In this document: positions 46,143 through 54,712 of the stretch, in pieces
Numbering within the stretch: the stretch's first letter is position 1
Layout of the letters: each line of letters begins with the position of its first letter
Made by a program: the position numbers and the translations under genes
The notes under the pieces: model-generated
What the model saw: the letters and a program-made list of their open reading frames with translations, nothing else
The model's database searches: none
What the model was told of the DNA's origin: nothing
Source of the DNA: Geobacter sp. SVR
Lineage (GTDB): Bacteria; Desulfobacterota; Desulfuromonadia; Geobacterales; Pseudopelobacteraceae
Length of the DNA stretch: 64,000 bases
Reading direction: 5' to 3'
NCBI RefSeq assembly: GCF_016865365.1
Contig: NZ_AP024469.1
Span: forward strand, 620,001-684,000

Positions 46143-46982
46143 ATGCCTCATACCCGCATGACACCTTCTCCGGCGCACCCCATGCCGGACATGCAGAAAC
46201 GCCCCGACCATCGCCGGATACCGATCGCCAAGGTCGGTGTAAAGGACATCAGCTACCCGATCGTGGTGATGGACAAGAACCATTCCCTGCAGCATACCGT
46301 GGCACGGGTCAACATGTACGTCGACCTGCCCCACCATTTCAAGGGGACTCACATGAGCCGCTTCGTGGAGATTCTCAACCGGCACCGGGAGCAGATCGCC
46401 CTGGACAAGCTGGAGACGATCCTGCACGAAATGAAGGCCAAGCTGGGATCTGACAGCGCACACCTGGAGATCCAGTTTCCCTACTTCATCGACAAGACGG
46501 CACCGGTGTCGGGGGCCAGGAGCCTGATGGAATATACCTGCGAGTTCAGCGCCTCGATGACCGATACCCTGGACTTCGTTCTGGGGATCAAGGTGCCGCT
46601 CACCTCGCTCTGCCCCTGCAGCAAGGAGCTGTCGCGTTTCGGCGCGCACAACCAGCGCAGCGTCATGACCGTACGGGTGCGCTATCGCGAGTTCATCTGG
46701 ATAGAGGACTTGGTGGAGCTGATCGAGCAGTGCGGCAGCAGTCCGCTCTTTGCGCTGCTCAAGCGCGAGGATGAAAAGTACGTCACCGAGCACGCCTACG
46801 AAAATCCACGCTTCGTGGAGGACATGGTGCGTGAGGCCTGGTCCCGCTTGGCGGCCGAAGAGAATATCATCTGGTTTTCGGTGGAGACCGAGAATTTCGA
46901 ATCGATACACAACCATTCGGCCTATGCCGCCGTTGAACTGGACAGAAGGCTGCCCGGCCAGCATCCCTCCCACCAGGTCTGA
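46143..46982 (+). CDS. folE2: GTP cyclohydrolase FolE2 (GCYH-IB)
   Basis: 279 residues. Converts GTP to dihydroneopterin triphosphate, for folate or queuosine-type 7-deazaguanine synthesis. The metal/active-site cysteine lies in 'VPLTSLCPCSKELS', followed by 'FGAHNQRSVMTVRVRY'. The ATG at 46143 has AAAGGA upstream; an in-frame TTG at 46116 would overlap acyP. FolE2 can use metals other than zinc. The next gene overlaps by one base. Confidence 0.94.
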   Translation: MPHTRMTPSPAHPMPDMQKRPDHRRIPIAKVGVKDISYPIVVMDKNHSLQHTVARVNMYVDLPHHFKGTHMSRFVEILNRHREQIALDKLETILHEMKAKLGSDSAHLEIQFPYFIDKTAPVSGARSLMEYTCEFSASMTDTLDFVLGIKVPLTSLCPCSKELSRFGAHNQRSVMTVRVRYREFIWIEDLVELIEQCGSSPLFALLKREDEKYVTEHAYENPRFVEDMVREAWSRLAAEENIIWFSVETENFESIHNHSAYAAVELDRRLPGQHPSHQV

Positions 46983-47683
46983 TGTACGTTCCCGAGATGG
47001 ATACAAACAAAGGACTGATCATCTTTGCCCGCGAACCGGTCCCGGGCAGGGTCAAGACGCGGCTGGCCCGGCAGGTGGGCGAGCAGGCCGCTGCGGACCT
47101 GTATGCCGAAATGCTGGCTGATGTCGTTGCACTGGCCGCTTCACTGGAGGATGTCAGGCCGGTGGTGTTCTGGGCGCTGGAAAACCCTGATGTTTCCTGC
47201 CCCGAATTTTCGGGCATGGGCTCCGCACGGCAGCAGGGGGCCTGCCTGGGGGAGCGCATGTCCGATGCCTTTGAACGCACCTTTGCCGACGGCAGCGAGC
47301 TCTGCTGCATCATTGGCAGCGATTCGCCGGACCTGCCGGCGGATTACGTGCGCCAGGCCTTTGATGTCCTGGAACAGGGCCGGGCCGATGTGGTCTTCGG
47401 ACCCAGCGAAGACGGCGGCTACTACCTGCTGGGCATGAGCCGCCTCTGGCCGGAACTCTTCGAAGGTATTTCCTGGGGTGGTCCCCAAGTGCTGGAGGTC
47501 AGCCTGGAGCGAGCCCGGAAACAGGGGCTGCGGGCAGTGTTGCTCCCCACGTGGTACGACATCGACACAGCCGCGGATCTGGAACGCCTGGCCCAGTCGC
47601 CGGACGCCGTCGCCTGCCGCACGGGGCGGATGCTGCTTGGGTCGGATTTCATCGTACAGGCAGGTCAAGCATGTCGGTTCTGA
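46982..47683 (+). CDS. TIGR04282-family (DUF2064) glycosyltransferase-like protein
   Basis: 233 residues. The nucleotidyl/glycosyl-transferase A-type fold shows 'GLIIFAREPVPGRVKTRLA' at the N-terminus, 'IIGSDSPDLPADYV' and 'FGPSEDGGYYLLGM', the family marks of the rSAM/selenodomain-associated transferases. The substrate is not known. An internal ATG at 46997 is an alternative start. The 3' end overlaps mqnB by 13 bases. Confidence 0.85.
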   Translation: MYVPEMDTNKGLIIFAREPVPGRVKTRLARQVGEQAAADLYAEMLADVVALAASLEDVRPVVFWALENPDVSCPEFSGMGSARQQGACLGERMSDAFERTFADGSELCCIIGSDSPDLPADYVRQAFDVLEQGRADVVFGPSEDGGYYLLGMSRLWPELFEGISWGGPQVLEVSLERARKQGLRAVLLPTWYDIDTAADLERLAQSPDAVACRTGRMLLGSDFIVQAGQACRF

Positions 47684-48393
47684 TTATCACTGCCGTTCGC
47701 CAGGAGGCGGCCCTGCTGGAGCAGGCCCTGAGCAGGCCGTCACGTGTCGGCGCTCGGGCCTTTCCTCATGTGGAAGGGCTGATCGGCGGCTTGCCGGTCG
47801 CGATCTGCGTGGCAGGAGTCGGCAAAATCAACGCTGCAGCCGCCTGCGCCGCCATGATCGAACGGCGTCAGCCTCAGCTGGTGATCAATGTCGGCTGTGC
47901 AGGGGCCTATACCGGCAGCGGATTGGGGATCGGAGCCCTGGCAGTGGCTGCCAGCGAGTTTCTAGGGGACGAAGGGGTGATCACCTCGGCGGGGTGGCTG
48001 GATCTGCTCGGCATGAAACTGCCGTCGCTGGTGCAGGGTGAACGGCGCTACTACAACGAGATTCCGCTTTCGTCGCAGGCGGTGGAGCGGGCTCGGCAGC
48101 TGGCCGACCGCTGCGGAATTTCCCTGGCATGCGGCGGTTTCGTGACTGTTTCGACCTGCAGCGGCTCAGAGGCTCAGGCGGAGGTACTGGCCGGCCGGTT
48201 CGGAGCCCTGTGCGAGAACATGGAGGGGGCTGCCATTGCCCTGACCTGTCTGCGGTACGGCATCGACTGCCTGGAAATCAGGGGCATCAGCAATCTGGTG
48301 GAAGAGCGGAACATGGCGGCTTGGGATATAGCGAGGGCAGTGGAGGAGGCGCAGCGTTTCGTGCTGAAGTATCTGGAAAACAGGGATTGGTGA
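47671..48393 (+). CDS. mqnB: Futalosine hydrolase MqnB
   Basis: 240 residues, nucleoside phosphorylase-like fold that releases hypoxanthine from futalosine in menaquinone synthesis. 'VINVGCAGAYTGSGLGIGALAVAASE', 'FVTVSTCSGS' and 'CENMEGAAIALTCLRYGIDCLEIRGISNLVEERN' fit futalosine hydrolase better than MTA/SAH nucleosidase. The ATG at 47671 starts 'MSVLIITAVRQEA'. MqnD is encoded at 30540-31376, so the same pathway is represented twice in the window. Confidence 0.88.
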   Translation: MSVLIITAVRQEAALLEQALSRPSRVGARAFPHVEGLIGGLPVAICVAGVGKINAAAACAAMIERRQPQLVINVGCAGAYTGSGLGIGALAVAASEFLGDEGVITSAGWLDLLGMKLPSLVQGERRYYNEIPLSSQAVERARQLADRCGISLACGGFVTVSTCSGSEAQAEVLAGRFGALCENMEGAAIALTCLRYGIDCLEIRGISNLVEERNMAAWDIARAVEEAQRFVLKYLENRDW

Positions 48394-48395
48394 TC

Positions 48396-48625
48396 GGGGG
48401 CCAGGGACCGGTAACAGGTTGTTAAAATTCCCAGTTCAAAAATCGGTAGATCGTCGCACCCGCAAGAAGCCCCGCGGAGGCGCCCGGAGAGTGAGGCCGC
48501 AGGCCGAAGTCACAAGGTGGCTGATGAGGACGGCGGCGAGATGGCTGTTTTTCAACAGCTTTATAATTCCAAAACAGATAATGCCTTTGATTTAACCGGC
48601 CCCTGGTCCCCGGTCCCTGGTCCCG
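48396..48625. repeat. Repeat-like intergenic element bounded by inverted CCAGGGACCGG
   Basis: CCAGGGACCGG (48401-48411) is the exact inverse of CCGGTCCCTGG (48610-48620). The right side also holds a tandem of CCCTGGTCCC-type units that encode the last residues of YggS. Inside are smaller palindromes, including GCTGTT-TTTC-AACAGC (48544-48559). No coding region. This looks like a small non-autonomous repeat. Confidence 0.5.
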
Positions 48626-49296
48626 AAGATGGCGGTACCGATCCTCACCAAGGTGGCCCCTTCCTGAATGGCAGCCTCGAAATCCCCTGACATGCCCATG
48701 GAGAGTTCCCTCATCTCGACTCCCGGGATTCCCGCGGCGGCGATCCGTTCCGACAGACGCCTCAGTTCGGCGAAGTAGGGGCGAGCCGCAGTCGGATCGT
48801 CAAAGAAGGGGGGCATGGTCATCAGGCCCCTGACGCGGAGATTGGGCAGCAGCGCGATCTCCTGTACCAACCGGCGCGCCTCTTCTGCGGTAGCGCCCGA
48901 CTTGGTCGCCTCCCCCGAAACATTCACCTGCACCAGCAGATCGCAGCTTTTGCCGAGCCTGCCCCATTGGCGGCTGATTTCCTGCGCCAGGGAGAGGCGG
49001 TCGACCGAATGGATCATGCCGACGATCCCGGCAATGTACTTGACCTTGTTGCTCTGCAGGTGGCCGATGAAATGCCATTCCACCGGCTCGCTCAGCCCGG
49101 CCGCCTTGGCCTGCAATTCCTGGACGTAGTTCTCGCCGAAGACCAACTGGCCCGCCTGGAAACACTGGCGCACCTCCTCGGTCGGCCGCGTCTTGGAAAC
49201 CGCCACCAGCCGCACCCCGTCCGGATCTCTCCCTGCCTTCACGGCAGCGGCGCGTATTTCCTCCCGTACCTCGGCCAGCCGCTCGGCAATCGACAT
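48592..49296 (-). CDS. yggS: YggS-family PLP homeostasis protein
   Basis: 234 residues, single-domain fold-type III PLP-binding protein controlling free PLP. The PLP lysine lies in 'LVAVSKTRPTEEV'; 'VFGENYVQEL', 'WHFIGHLQSNKV' and 'ELSMGMSGDFEAAI' are family signatures. The last residues 'TRDRGPGAG' are written by the GGGACC-type repeat that runs into the gene, so the C-terminus is probably repeat-derived. AGGAGA precedes the ATG. Confidence 0.93.
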   Translation of the reverse strand: MSIAERLAEVREEIRAAAVKAGRDPDGVRLVAVSKTRPTEEVRQCFQAGQLVFGENYVQELQAKAAGLSEPVEWHFIGHLQSNKVKYIAGIVGMIHSVDRLSLAQEISRQWGRLGKSCDLLVQVNVSGEATKSGATAEEARRLVQEIALLPNLRVRGLMTMPPFFDDPTAARPYFAELRRLSERIAAAGIPGVEMRELSMGMSGDFEAAIQEGATLVRIGTAIFGTRDRGPGAG

Positions 49297-49414
49297 GAGT
49301 CTCTCCTTGTTTCGGAACTATCCACAGCCAATCATGCCATAAAGGCAACACAACGGAGAACCGCAGCGGTCAACGGCGGTTTTGGCGCTGCCTCAGCGGT
49401 GCCGGATGCACGTA

Positions 49415-50023
49415 TTACGGTAGGGCCTGAATGGTCTGAAGCAGTTCGTAAAGTTCCGTCATCGGCAGCCCGACAACGTTGGTGTAGGAACCGTTTATAG
49501 AACGGACGAAATGCACCGCCCCCCCCTGGATGGCATAGGCGCCGGCCTTGTCCATGGGGCAGCCGGTGGCGATGTAATCGCTGATCTCCCGGTCGGTAAG
49601 GGCCTTGAAAGATACTTCCGTGCGGACCGAGCGGCTGAGGCAGACGGATGATTCCCGGTCGAGCACGGTGATACCCGTGATCACCTCATGGCTCGTGCCG
49701 GACAGAGCCGAAAGCATCTCGCGGGCCTGCTGTTCGTCGGCCGGTTTGCCCATGATCGTGCCGTTCAGAACCACCACGGTATCGGCGCCGATGAAAAAGC
49801 GCCCCGGAGCCGTCTCGGCGACCGCTTCGGCCTTTTCGCGCGAGAGGCGGATAGCGTATTCGCCGGCCTGCTCTCCCGGCATCGCATCTTCGCAGATATC
49901 GGCCGGCACAACGTTGCAGGTGATGCCTGCCAGGGCCATCAGCTCAGTCCGTCGGGGCGATGCGGAGGCAAGGACGATGGGGGTATGCGGGGGACTGCTC
50001 ATTTCAGACTCCGAATCACTCAT
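49415..50023 (-). CDS. maf: Maf-family nucleotide pyrophosphatase
   Basis: 202 residues. Hydrolyses dTTP/UTP-type or modified nucleotides. The substrate loop is 'VLASASPRRTELM' (residues 17-29); 'GADTVVVLNGTIMGKP' and 'GCPMDKAGAYAIQG' are family marks. A start at the second Met ('MSSPPHT') is possible. The first bases overlap the end of the upstream membrane-protein gene by 8. Confidence 0.93.
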   Translation of the reverse strand: MSDSESEMSSPPHTPIVLASASPRRTELMALAGITCNVVPADICEDAMPGEQAGEYAIRLSREKAEAVAETAPGRFFIGADTVVVLNGTIMGKPADEQQAREMLSALSGTSHEVITGITVLDRESSVCLSRSVRTEVSFKALTDREISDYIATGCPMDKAGAYAIQGGAVHFVRSINGSYTNVVGLPMTELYELLQTIQALP

Positions 50024-50288
50024 GGGGCGGTCTTTTGGCGTCCTGGCGCCGCTGGCGGGCTTTCTGTTCGGCCTCCAGCTCTTCCCAGTGCTTTTTCCAG
50101 TCCTTTTTACGCACCTTGGACAGGATGAAGACCCCGGGAATGATGACCAGGCCCCAGAAGACGTTGATCATGACATTCTGGACCAGGCCGTACACCAGGG
50201 AAACCAGCCCCATCAGCAGGAGCAAAGCCTCCATCGAAAATAAGCGGCCTATGAGAGATACTTCCTGGCGCTGCTTGTCGTTGTCCAT
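50016..50288 (-). CDS. Small two-helix membrane protein
   Basis: 90 residues. Two adjacent membrane helices ('LLLLMGLVSLVYGLVQNVMINVFWGLVIIPGVFIL', about 20-55) are followed by a strongly basic/charged tail ('KVRKKDWKKHWEELEAEQKARQRRQ'). AAAGGA stands before the ATG at 50288. It lies between the GlcD-like gene (29 bases upstream) and maf, with an 8-base overlap into maf. Function unknown. Confidence 0.75.
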   Translation of the reverse strand: MDNDKQRQEVSLIGRLFSMEALLLLMGLVSLVYGLVQNVMINVFWGLVIIPGVFILSKVRKKDWKKHWEELEAEQKARQRRQDAKRPPHE

Positions 50289-50317
50289 AAGAATCCTTTG
50301 TAGTACGGGCGTGGTGG

Positions 50318-51697
50318 CTACCAGGGAAACATCTTGCCGGGATTGAGAATGTTGTTGGGATCCAGGGCATGCTTGATCGCCTTCATGGCGGCGATCTGAT
50401 CCGGGGTCAGTTCCAGCTCGATGAACGGCGCCTTCGACAGCCCCACGCCGTGCTCTCCGGACATGGTTCCCCCCAGTCCCAATGCGGCCTGGAAAACCTC
50501 GCGGATCGCCTCGTGGGCCTTTTCCTCCATGCCCGGCACCGATTTGTCCACCATGATGTTGACATGGATGTTGCCGTCGCCGGCATGGCCGAAATTGACG
50601 ATCGGTATGTCGTAGCGTTGCCGGATCTGTTCGATCAGCCGGATCACGTCCGGTACCCGGCTGCGCGGCACGACGATGTCCTCGTTGTACTTGTCCGGGT
50701 TCACGTCCCTGAGGGAGGGGGATACCAGGCGCCGCACCTTCCACAGCTGTTCCGACTCGGCCGCGTCACGGGCGGCACGGAACTGCACCAGCCCCAGCGG
50801 TTTGATGATGTCGTGAATCTGCGTGGCCTGTTTTTCGATCAGATCCCGATCGCCATCCACCTCGATCAGCAGTACGGCGCGTCCTTCCGGCGGAATTCCC
50901 AGGTTGAAGCGCCGCTCCACGCACTGCAGCGTGGGGTAATCCATGAACTCCAGCGTGGTGGGGATGATCTTGCTTCCGATAATGGCTGAAACCGCCTTGG
51001 CGGCGCCATCGATCGAATCGAAGATCGTCAGCATGGTTTTCTTTGCATCAGGATAGGGGAGCAGTTTGAAAATGATCCTGGTGATAATACCGAGGGTCCC
51101 CTCGCTGCCGCAGAGCAGCTTGGTGAGATCGTATCCGACCACTCCCTTGTAGGTTTCACCCCCGGTGCGGATGATGGCGCCGGTCGGCAGCACCACCTCC
51201 AGTCCCATCACGAAGTCCTTGGTGCAACCGTACTTGACTGCCCGCGGACCGCCGGCGTTTTCGGCCACATTGCCCCCCAGGGTGGAGAACTTCAGCGAAG
51301 CAGGATCGGGGGGATAGAAGAGCCCCAGCTTTTCGACCGCCTGCTGGAACTGTTCCGTGACCACTCCTGGTTCAACTTCGGCGATCAGGTTTTCGGTATC
51401 GATCCGCAGGATGCGGTTGAGTCGCGTGGTGACCAGGACGATGCCCCCCGCCTTGGGCAGGGCTCCCCCCGAAAAACCGCTGCCGGCTCCGCGCGGGAAA
51501 ACCGGAAATCCCTCACGGTTTGCAAGGCGAACAACCGCCGCGACCTCTTCGGCGTTTGCGGGATGCACGACGGCAGCAGGCAGGTATTCCATCTGGGTTG
51601 CGTCATAGGAATAGCACAGCAGGTCCTGCCGCTCAGTTGAGATATTACCGCTTCCGACAATTGCTGCAAGTTCTTCGATGATGCCTGGTTTGAGCAT
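50318..51697 (-). CDS. GlcD-type FAD-linked oxidase (glycolate/D-lactate dehydrogenase like)
   Basis: 459 residues. A PCMH-type FAD-binding domain with 'FPRGAGSGFSGGA' and 'STLGGNVAENAGGPRAVKYG' is followed by a GlcD-type C-terminal domain with 'NFGHAGDGNIHVNIM' and 'SGEHGVGLSKAPFI'. It probably oxidises a 2-hydroxy acid and passes electrons to an Fe-S partner, but no Fe-S glcF-like gene adjoins. GGAGGAG lies before the ATG at 51697. Substrate cannot be told from sequence. Confidence 0.85.
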   Translation of the reverse strand: MLKPGIIEELAAIVGSGNISTERQDLLCYSYDATQMEYLPAAVVHPANAEEVAAVVRLANREGFPVFPRGAGSGFSGGALPKAGGIVLVTTRLNRILRIDTENLIAEVEPGVVTEQFQQAVEKLGLFYPPDPASLKFSTLGGNVAENAGGPRAVKYGCTKDFVMGLEVVLPTGAIIRTGGETYKGVVGYDLTKLLCGSEGTLGIITRIIFKLLPYPDAKKTMLTIFDSIDGAAKAVSAIIGSKIIPTTLEFMDYPTLQCVERRFNLGIPPEGRAVLLIEVDGDRDLIEKQATQIHDIIKPLGLVQFRAARDAAESEQLWKVRRLVSPSLRDVNPDKYNEDIVVPRSRVPDVIRLIEQIRQRYDIPIVNFGHAGDGNIHVNIMVDKSVPGMEEKAHEAIREVFQAALGLGGTMSGEHGVGLSKAPFIELELTPDQIAAMKAIKHALDPNNILNPGKMFPW

Positions 51698-51963
51698 TGG
51701 AGCTCCTCCCGTGAGGGGATACGGCACGCCTGCCGGATCATGCGCCGTTTTCACCGCTGTTTGCCATTTTATGAAACTGACAGAATACATGATTGTCTCT
51801 GATGTGCGCAACAGCATTTGCGCGTGATGCTCTGCCGTGAGAAACAACCAGATGGTGGCGCAGCCCGCTCTGACGTTCGCTGCAACAGCTTCGAGGCGCC
51901 TCCTTACCGGCATGCGTCACGCATTCCGGCTCTGACTCGGTATTTTTGTCCTGAACAATCCAG
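51698..51963. other. Divergent intergenic region
   Basis: Part of a 323-base gap between the divergent GlcD-like and receiver-like genes. Apart from the promoter at 51964-51992 I see no gene, terminator or strong palindrome. The promoter of the GlcD-like gene should also be here but is not evident. Confidence 0.4.
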
Positions 51964-51992
51964 TTGATAACGATGAATCCATGGCTTACAAT
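51964..51992 (+). promoter_or_regulatory. Sigma-70 promoter for the receiver-like gene
   Basis: TTGATA (51964-51969) and TACAAT (51987-51992) with a 17-base spacer. The predicted start near 51999 gives a leader of about 22 bases with GGAGGAG at 52009-52014 and a GTG start at 52021. Confidence 0.65.
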
Positions 51993-52020
51993 ATGCCGAT
52001 TACCAAACGGAGGAGCTGCA

Positions 52021-53352
52021 GTGACCGATCTGTTGTTGATTACGGATGTACCTCGCCTCAGGAAGATCTTTTCCCTGTTTTCCGACGAGCGCGATGTGCG
52101 GTTGCGCGTGGCTACCAGCCTGGAAAGCGGCGCTGAGGAACTTTTGGCTGCCAAGCCTGCCGTGGTGTTTGTCCAGGCATATCTGTCGGGTTTGTCGGCC
52201 GAAATTCTGTTGATGCATCTCAAGAAACAGCTCGGCCGGCGCCGGACCCGCTTTGTGCTGCTCAGTTCCGAAGACCAGACCGGTGAAGACGTTCGCAGGC
52301 TTTACCACGGCTTTGTCGACATCTCGCGTGACGACAATCTTCTGTTCCAGGAGGTTCAAGCGCTGGTGGCCGATCTGGGAGCCAAGGGCAGGAAAGGCGG
52401 TTCTGCCCCCCAGAAGGGGGATAATGCGGAAGTCCCCTCCGGGAGAGAAGTCATGCCTGCGGAAGAGGCCGCCTCCTCTGTCGCTGTTGAACAGCCGTCT
52501 GAGGCTGTCTCCCCGGTTGCTCCCCCGGACGGCACCCCTGCCGAAGCGTCCCTGGAGGAGCAGGGAATCGTTTACTCCCGGCGTCCCCCGCTTTCCGTCT
52601 ATTCGGAGTTTACCAGCTCCTTCGACAGTGCGGTCAGCAGCATGAATCCCCCCGAGCCGGCTGTGGAGCCCCCCCGCTCCTCTCCTCCGCTTCTCACCTG
52701 GAGCCATGAAGAGGCGGACATAGAAATCGCGGAGCGACCGCGCTCCAGGGTGAAGACGTTCCTGCTGTGGTTCGTGCCGATCGTGGCAGCCGTGATAGTC
52801 GTCACCGTGCTGCAGCACCCGGAATCCCGGAACGGCGTCGCTGTCACCGCCACTGCACCAGCCGTATCCCCCCCGCCGATCCCCTCCACTCCGCCAAAAG
52901 CGGGTGAGCCCGATGCCCGTCTCAGTGACCGGGCCGTGATGTCGGCCATTGCCGAGAACGCCGGACAGGCGCCGTCCGCATCGCCCAAGCCCCCGCGGCT
53001 GTCCGAATTGCCGGCCTTCATCCCGCGTGCGGGGCTGGATAAGGCTTATGGTTCCGCGAATCCGGGCTGGGAGCGCTATAAAGGTCAGGTTACGGAGTTC
53101 AAGGTTTATCGGGAAGGAAACTCTGTCAAAGCCATCCAGATCATAGACCGTGGTGGCCAGGGGTTGCCGGAATCGTACATGAAAACGGTTTTCAGCCAGC
53201 TGACAAAGGCGCCCTCCTTTGTCGTGGAGTCTTCCGAGAAAAAGGATGGCTATGAGATACAGCGGGGACGGTTGGCGGAAAATCTGAAGGCCGTGTTTTA
53301 CCGCGACACGCAGGGGGGGCTGCTGCGGGCTTTTGTGGTGACCTGGCAGTAA
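52021..53352 (+). CDS. Receiver-like / transmembrane protein of unknown function
   Basis: 443 residues. The N-terminal 120 residues ('LLLITDVPRLRKIFSLFSDERDVRLRVATSLESG') look like a degenerate response-regulator receiver; the usual phospho-Asp position reads 'AVVFVQAYLSGLSA', with no Asp, so it is unlikely to be phosphorylated. A long Pro/Ala/Glu-rich linker (about 130-240) leads to one membrane helix (about 247-266). Then comes another Pro-rich linker and a C-terminal domain of about 110 residues probably in the periplasm. GTG start with a strong ribosome binding site. A single-gene unit with its own promoter and terminator. Confidence 0.7.
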   Translation: MTDLLLITDVPRLRKIFSLFSDERDVRLRVATSLESGAEELLAAKPAVVFVQAYLSGLSAEILLMHLKKQLGRRRTRFVLLSSEDQTGEDVRRLYHGFVDISRDDNLLFQEVQALVADLGAKGRKGGSAPQKGDNAEVPSGREVMPAEEAASSVAVEQPSEAVSPVAPPDGTPAEASLEEQGIVYSRRPPLSVYSEFTSSFDSAVSSMNPPEPAVEPPRSSPPLLTWSHEEADIEIAERPRSRVKTFLLWFVPIVAAVIVVTVLQHPESRNGVAVTATAPAVSPPPIPSTPPKAGEPDARLSDRAVMSAIAENAGQAPSASPKPPRLSELPAFIPRAGLDKAYGSANPGWERYKGQVTEFKVYREGNSVKAIQIIDRGGQGLPESYMKTVFSQLTKAPSFVVESSEKKDGYEIQRGRLAENLKAVFYRDTQGGLLRAFVVTWQ

Positions 53353-53381
53353 CCTGGGCAATACGGCATACGGAGCGAAGA

Positions 53382-53411
53382 GGGGGTGTGCATCCAGCCA
53401 TCCCCTTTTTT
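53382..53411 (+). terminator. Terminator after the receiver-like gene
   Basis: GGGGGTG (53382-53388) pairs with CATCCCC (53399-53405, one G-T) around a 10-base loop, followed by six T. Confidence 0.75.
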
Positions 53412-53435
53412 CTTTGATGCCCACAGGGGAAACGT

Positions 53436-54221
53436 ATGAGAGCGGCTCCCCTGCGTAGACCTGCAAATTATGGAACTATGCCTGCCATGATCGAAACGTC
53501 CAAAAAAAGTTTCTGCAGCTCTCAGGCCGGTACCGGTGAGCTGCGGGCAGGCTTGGCCGCAGCCTGGCCGATCTGCCTCGGTTTCATCCCCATTGGCCTT
53601 TCGTTCGGCGTTCTGGCCCAGAAAGGGGGGCTGCACCCCTGGCAGGTGGCACTCATGTCGGTAATCGTATTTGCCGGCGGCTCCCAGTTCATCGCGGTCG
53701 CCATGATTTCGTCGGGAACCGCTGCAGCGGCGATCGTCACCACCACCTTCATGGTCAACCTGCGGCACCTGCTGATGAGCTCCGCCCTGGCAGTGCACTT
53801 TCCCCGGGCTTCCCGCCGTTTTCTGGCGCTGTTCGCCTATGGCGTCACTGATGAGAGCTTTGCGGTCAACATGGCCCGTTTCAACAGCGGGGAGTGGGAC
53901 CAGCGCAGCGCCCTGGCGCTCAATCATATCACCAATGCCACCTGGATCGTTAGCACCGTCATCGACGCTTATGCCGGTCAGTTCATACCCTCCGGCGGCA
54001 TGGGGATCGACTACGCTTTGACCGGCATGTTCATCTGTCTGCTGGTATTCCAGCTGCGCGGTGCCATATTTGCAGTAACAGCCGTGCTCGCCGCTGTCTG
54101 CTCGATTGCGGCATATCTCTGGCTGCCGGGCAATGCCTATGTGATCGTGGCCTCCTGCATGGCGGCAACCGCCGGTTTCTGGATCAAGCGCATCATGCGG
54201 CGCAGGCGGGGGATATCGTGA
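53436..54221 (+). CDS. azlC: AzlC-family branched-chain amino acid exporter, large subunit
   Basis: 261 residues from 53436; a start at 53478 would remove 14 residues. Five to seven membrane helices with 'PICLGFIPIGLSFGVLAQKGGL' and 'VFAGGSQFIAVAMISSG' near the N-terminus, typical of AzlC/YgaZ. 'VNLRHLLMSSAL' and 'AYGVTDESFAV' are also family marks. It is followed by azlD with a 4-base GTGA overlap; AzlC and AzlD form one exporter. Confidence 0.9.
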   Translation: MRAAPLRRPANYGTMPAMIETSKKSFCSSQAGTGELRAGLAAAWPICLGFIPIGLSFGVLAQKGGLHPWQVALMSVIVFAGGSQFIAVAMISSGTAAAAIVTTTFMVNLRHLLMSSALAVHFPRASRRFLALFAYGVTDESFAVNMARFNSGEWDQRSALALNHITNATWIVSTVIDAYAGQFIPSGGMGIDYALTGMFICLLVFQLRGAIFAVTAVLAAVCSIAAYLWLPGNAYVIVASCMAATAGFWIKRIMRRRRGIS

Positions 54222-54544
54222 GCAACCGTGACTTTTTCATCCTGGTGCTGGCCATGGGTATGGTCACCTACCTGCCGCGCATGCTGCCGCTGGCAATCCT
54301 CTCTCGCCAGAAGCTTCCGGCCTGGTTGGCTGAATGGCTCGAGCTGATTCCCCCGGCCATTCTCAGCGCTCTTCTGGCTCCGACGCTCTTCGCCCACGCA
54401 GCCCCCCGTTCACAGGCATTCGGCAAGATCGAGCTGCTGGCTGCTCTGCCGACCCTGCTCTGTGCTCTGAAGACCCGCTCCCTTGCCGGAACCGTCCTGG
54501 TTGGCATGCTCTCTTACTGGGGACTGACGCTGGCCATGGCTTGA
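54218..54544 (+). CDS. azlD: AzlD-family branched-chain amino acid exporter, small subunit
   Basis: 108 residues, four membrane helices. 'MVTYLPRMLPLAIL' and 'LIPPAILSALLAP' are AzlD/YgaH signatures. GTG start overlapping the azlC stop. Partner of AzlC. Confidence 0.9.
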   Translation: MSNRDFFILVLAMGMVTYLPRMLPLAILSRQKLPAWLAEWLELIPPAILSALLAPTLFAHAAPRSQAFGKIELLAALPTLLCALKTRSLAGTVLVGMLSYWGLTLAMA

Positions 54545-54623
54545 GCAGGATGACAGGAAGGATGGCGTGGCCGCCTGAATTTCGCATTCGCTGAGCATTG
54601 CGGGGCGAGTGGAAAAGGCGAAG

Positions 54624-54655
54624 AAAAACGGGACCTGCATGACTGCGGGTCCCGT
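54624..54655. terminator. Bidirectional terminator between azlD and the LysM gene
   Basis: ACGGGACC (54628-54635) pairs with GGTCCCGT (54648-54655). Five A precede it (T-tract on the minus strand) and TTTGTATTTT follows on the plus strand, so it can serve both convergent units. Confidence 0.8.
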
Positions 54656-54712
54656 TTGTATTTTGGGGTGAAAATATTGAACTGGAAAGCAACCTGCCGT
54701 GGCGTGATTGCT

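Noticed and set aside
47671-48393. MTA/SAH nucleosidase (mtnN)
   Set aside because: The C-terminal 'ENMEGAAIA...RGISNLVEERN' and 'TVSTCSGS' segments fit futalosine hydrolase better, and mqnD is also present.
50016-50744. A 242-residue protein covering the small membrane protein
   Set aside because: The N-terminal part is a shifted reading of the GlcD-like gene; a ribosome binding site at 50288 marks the real start.
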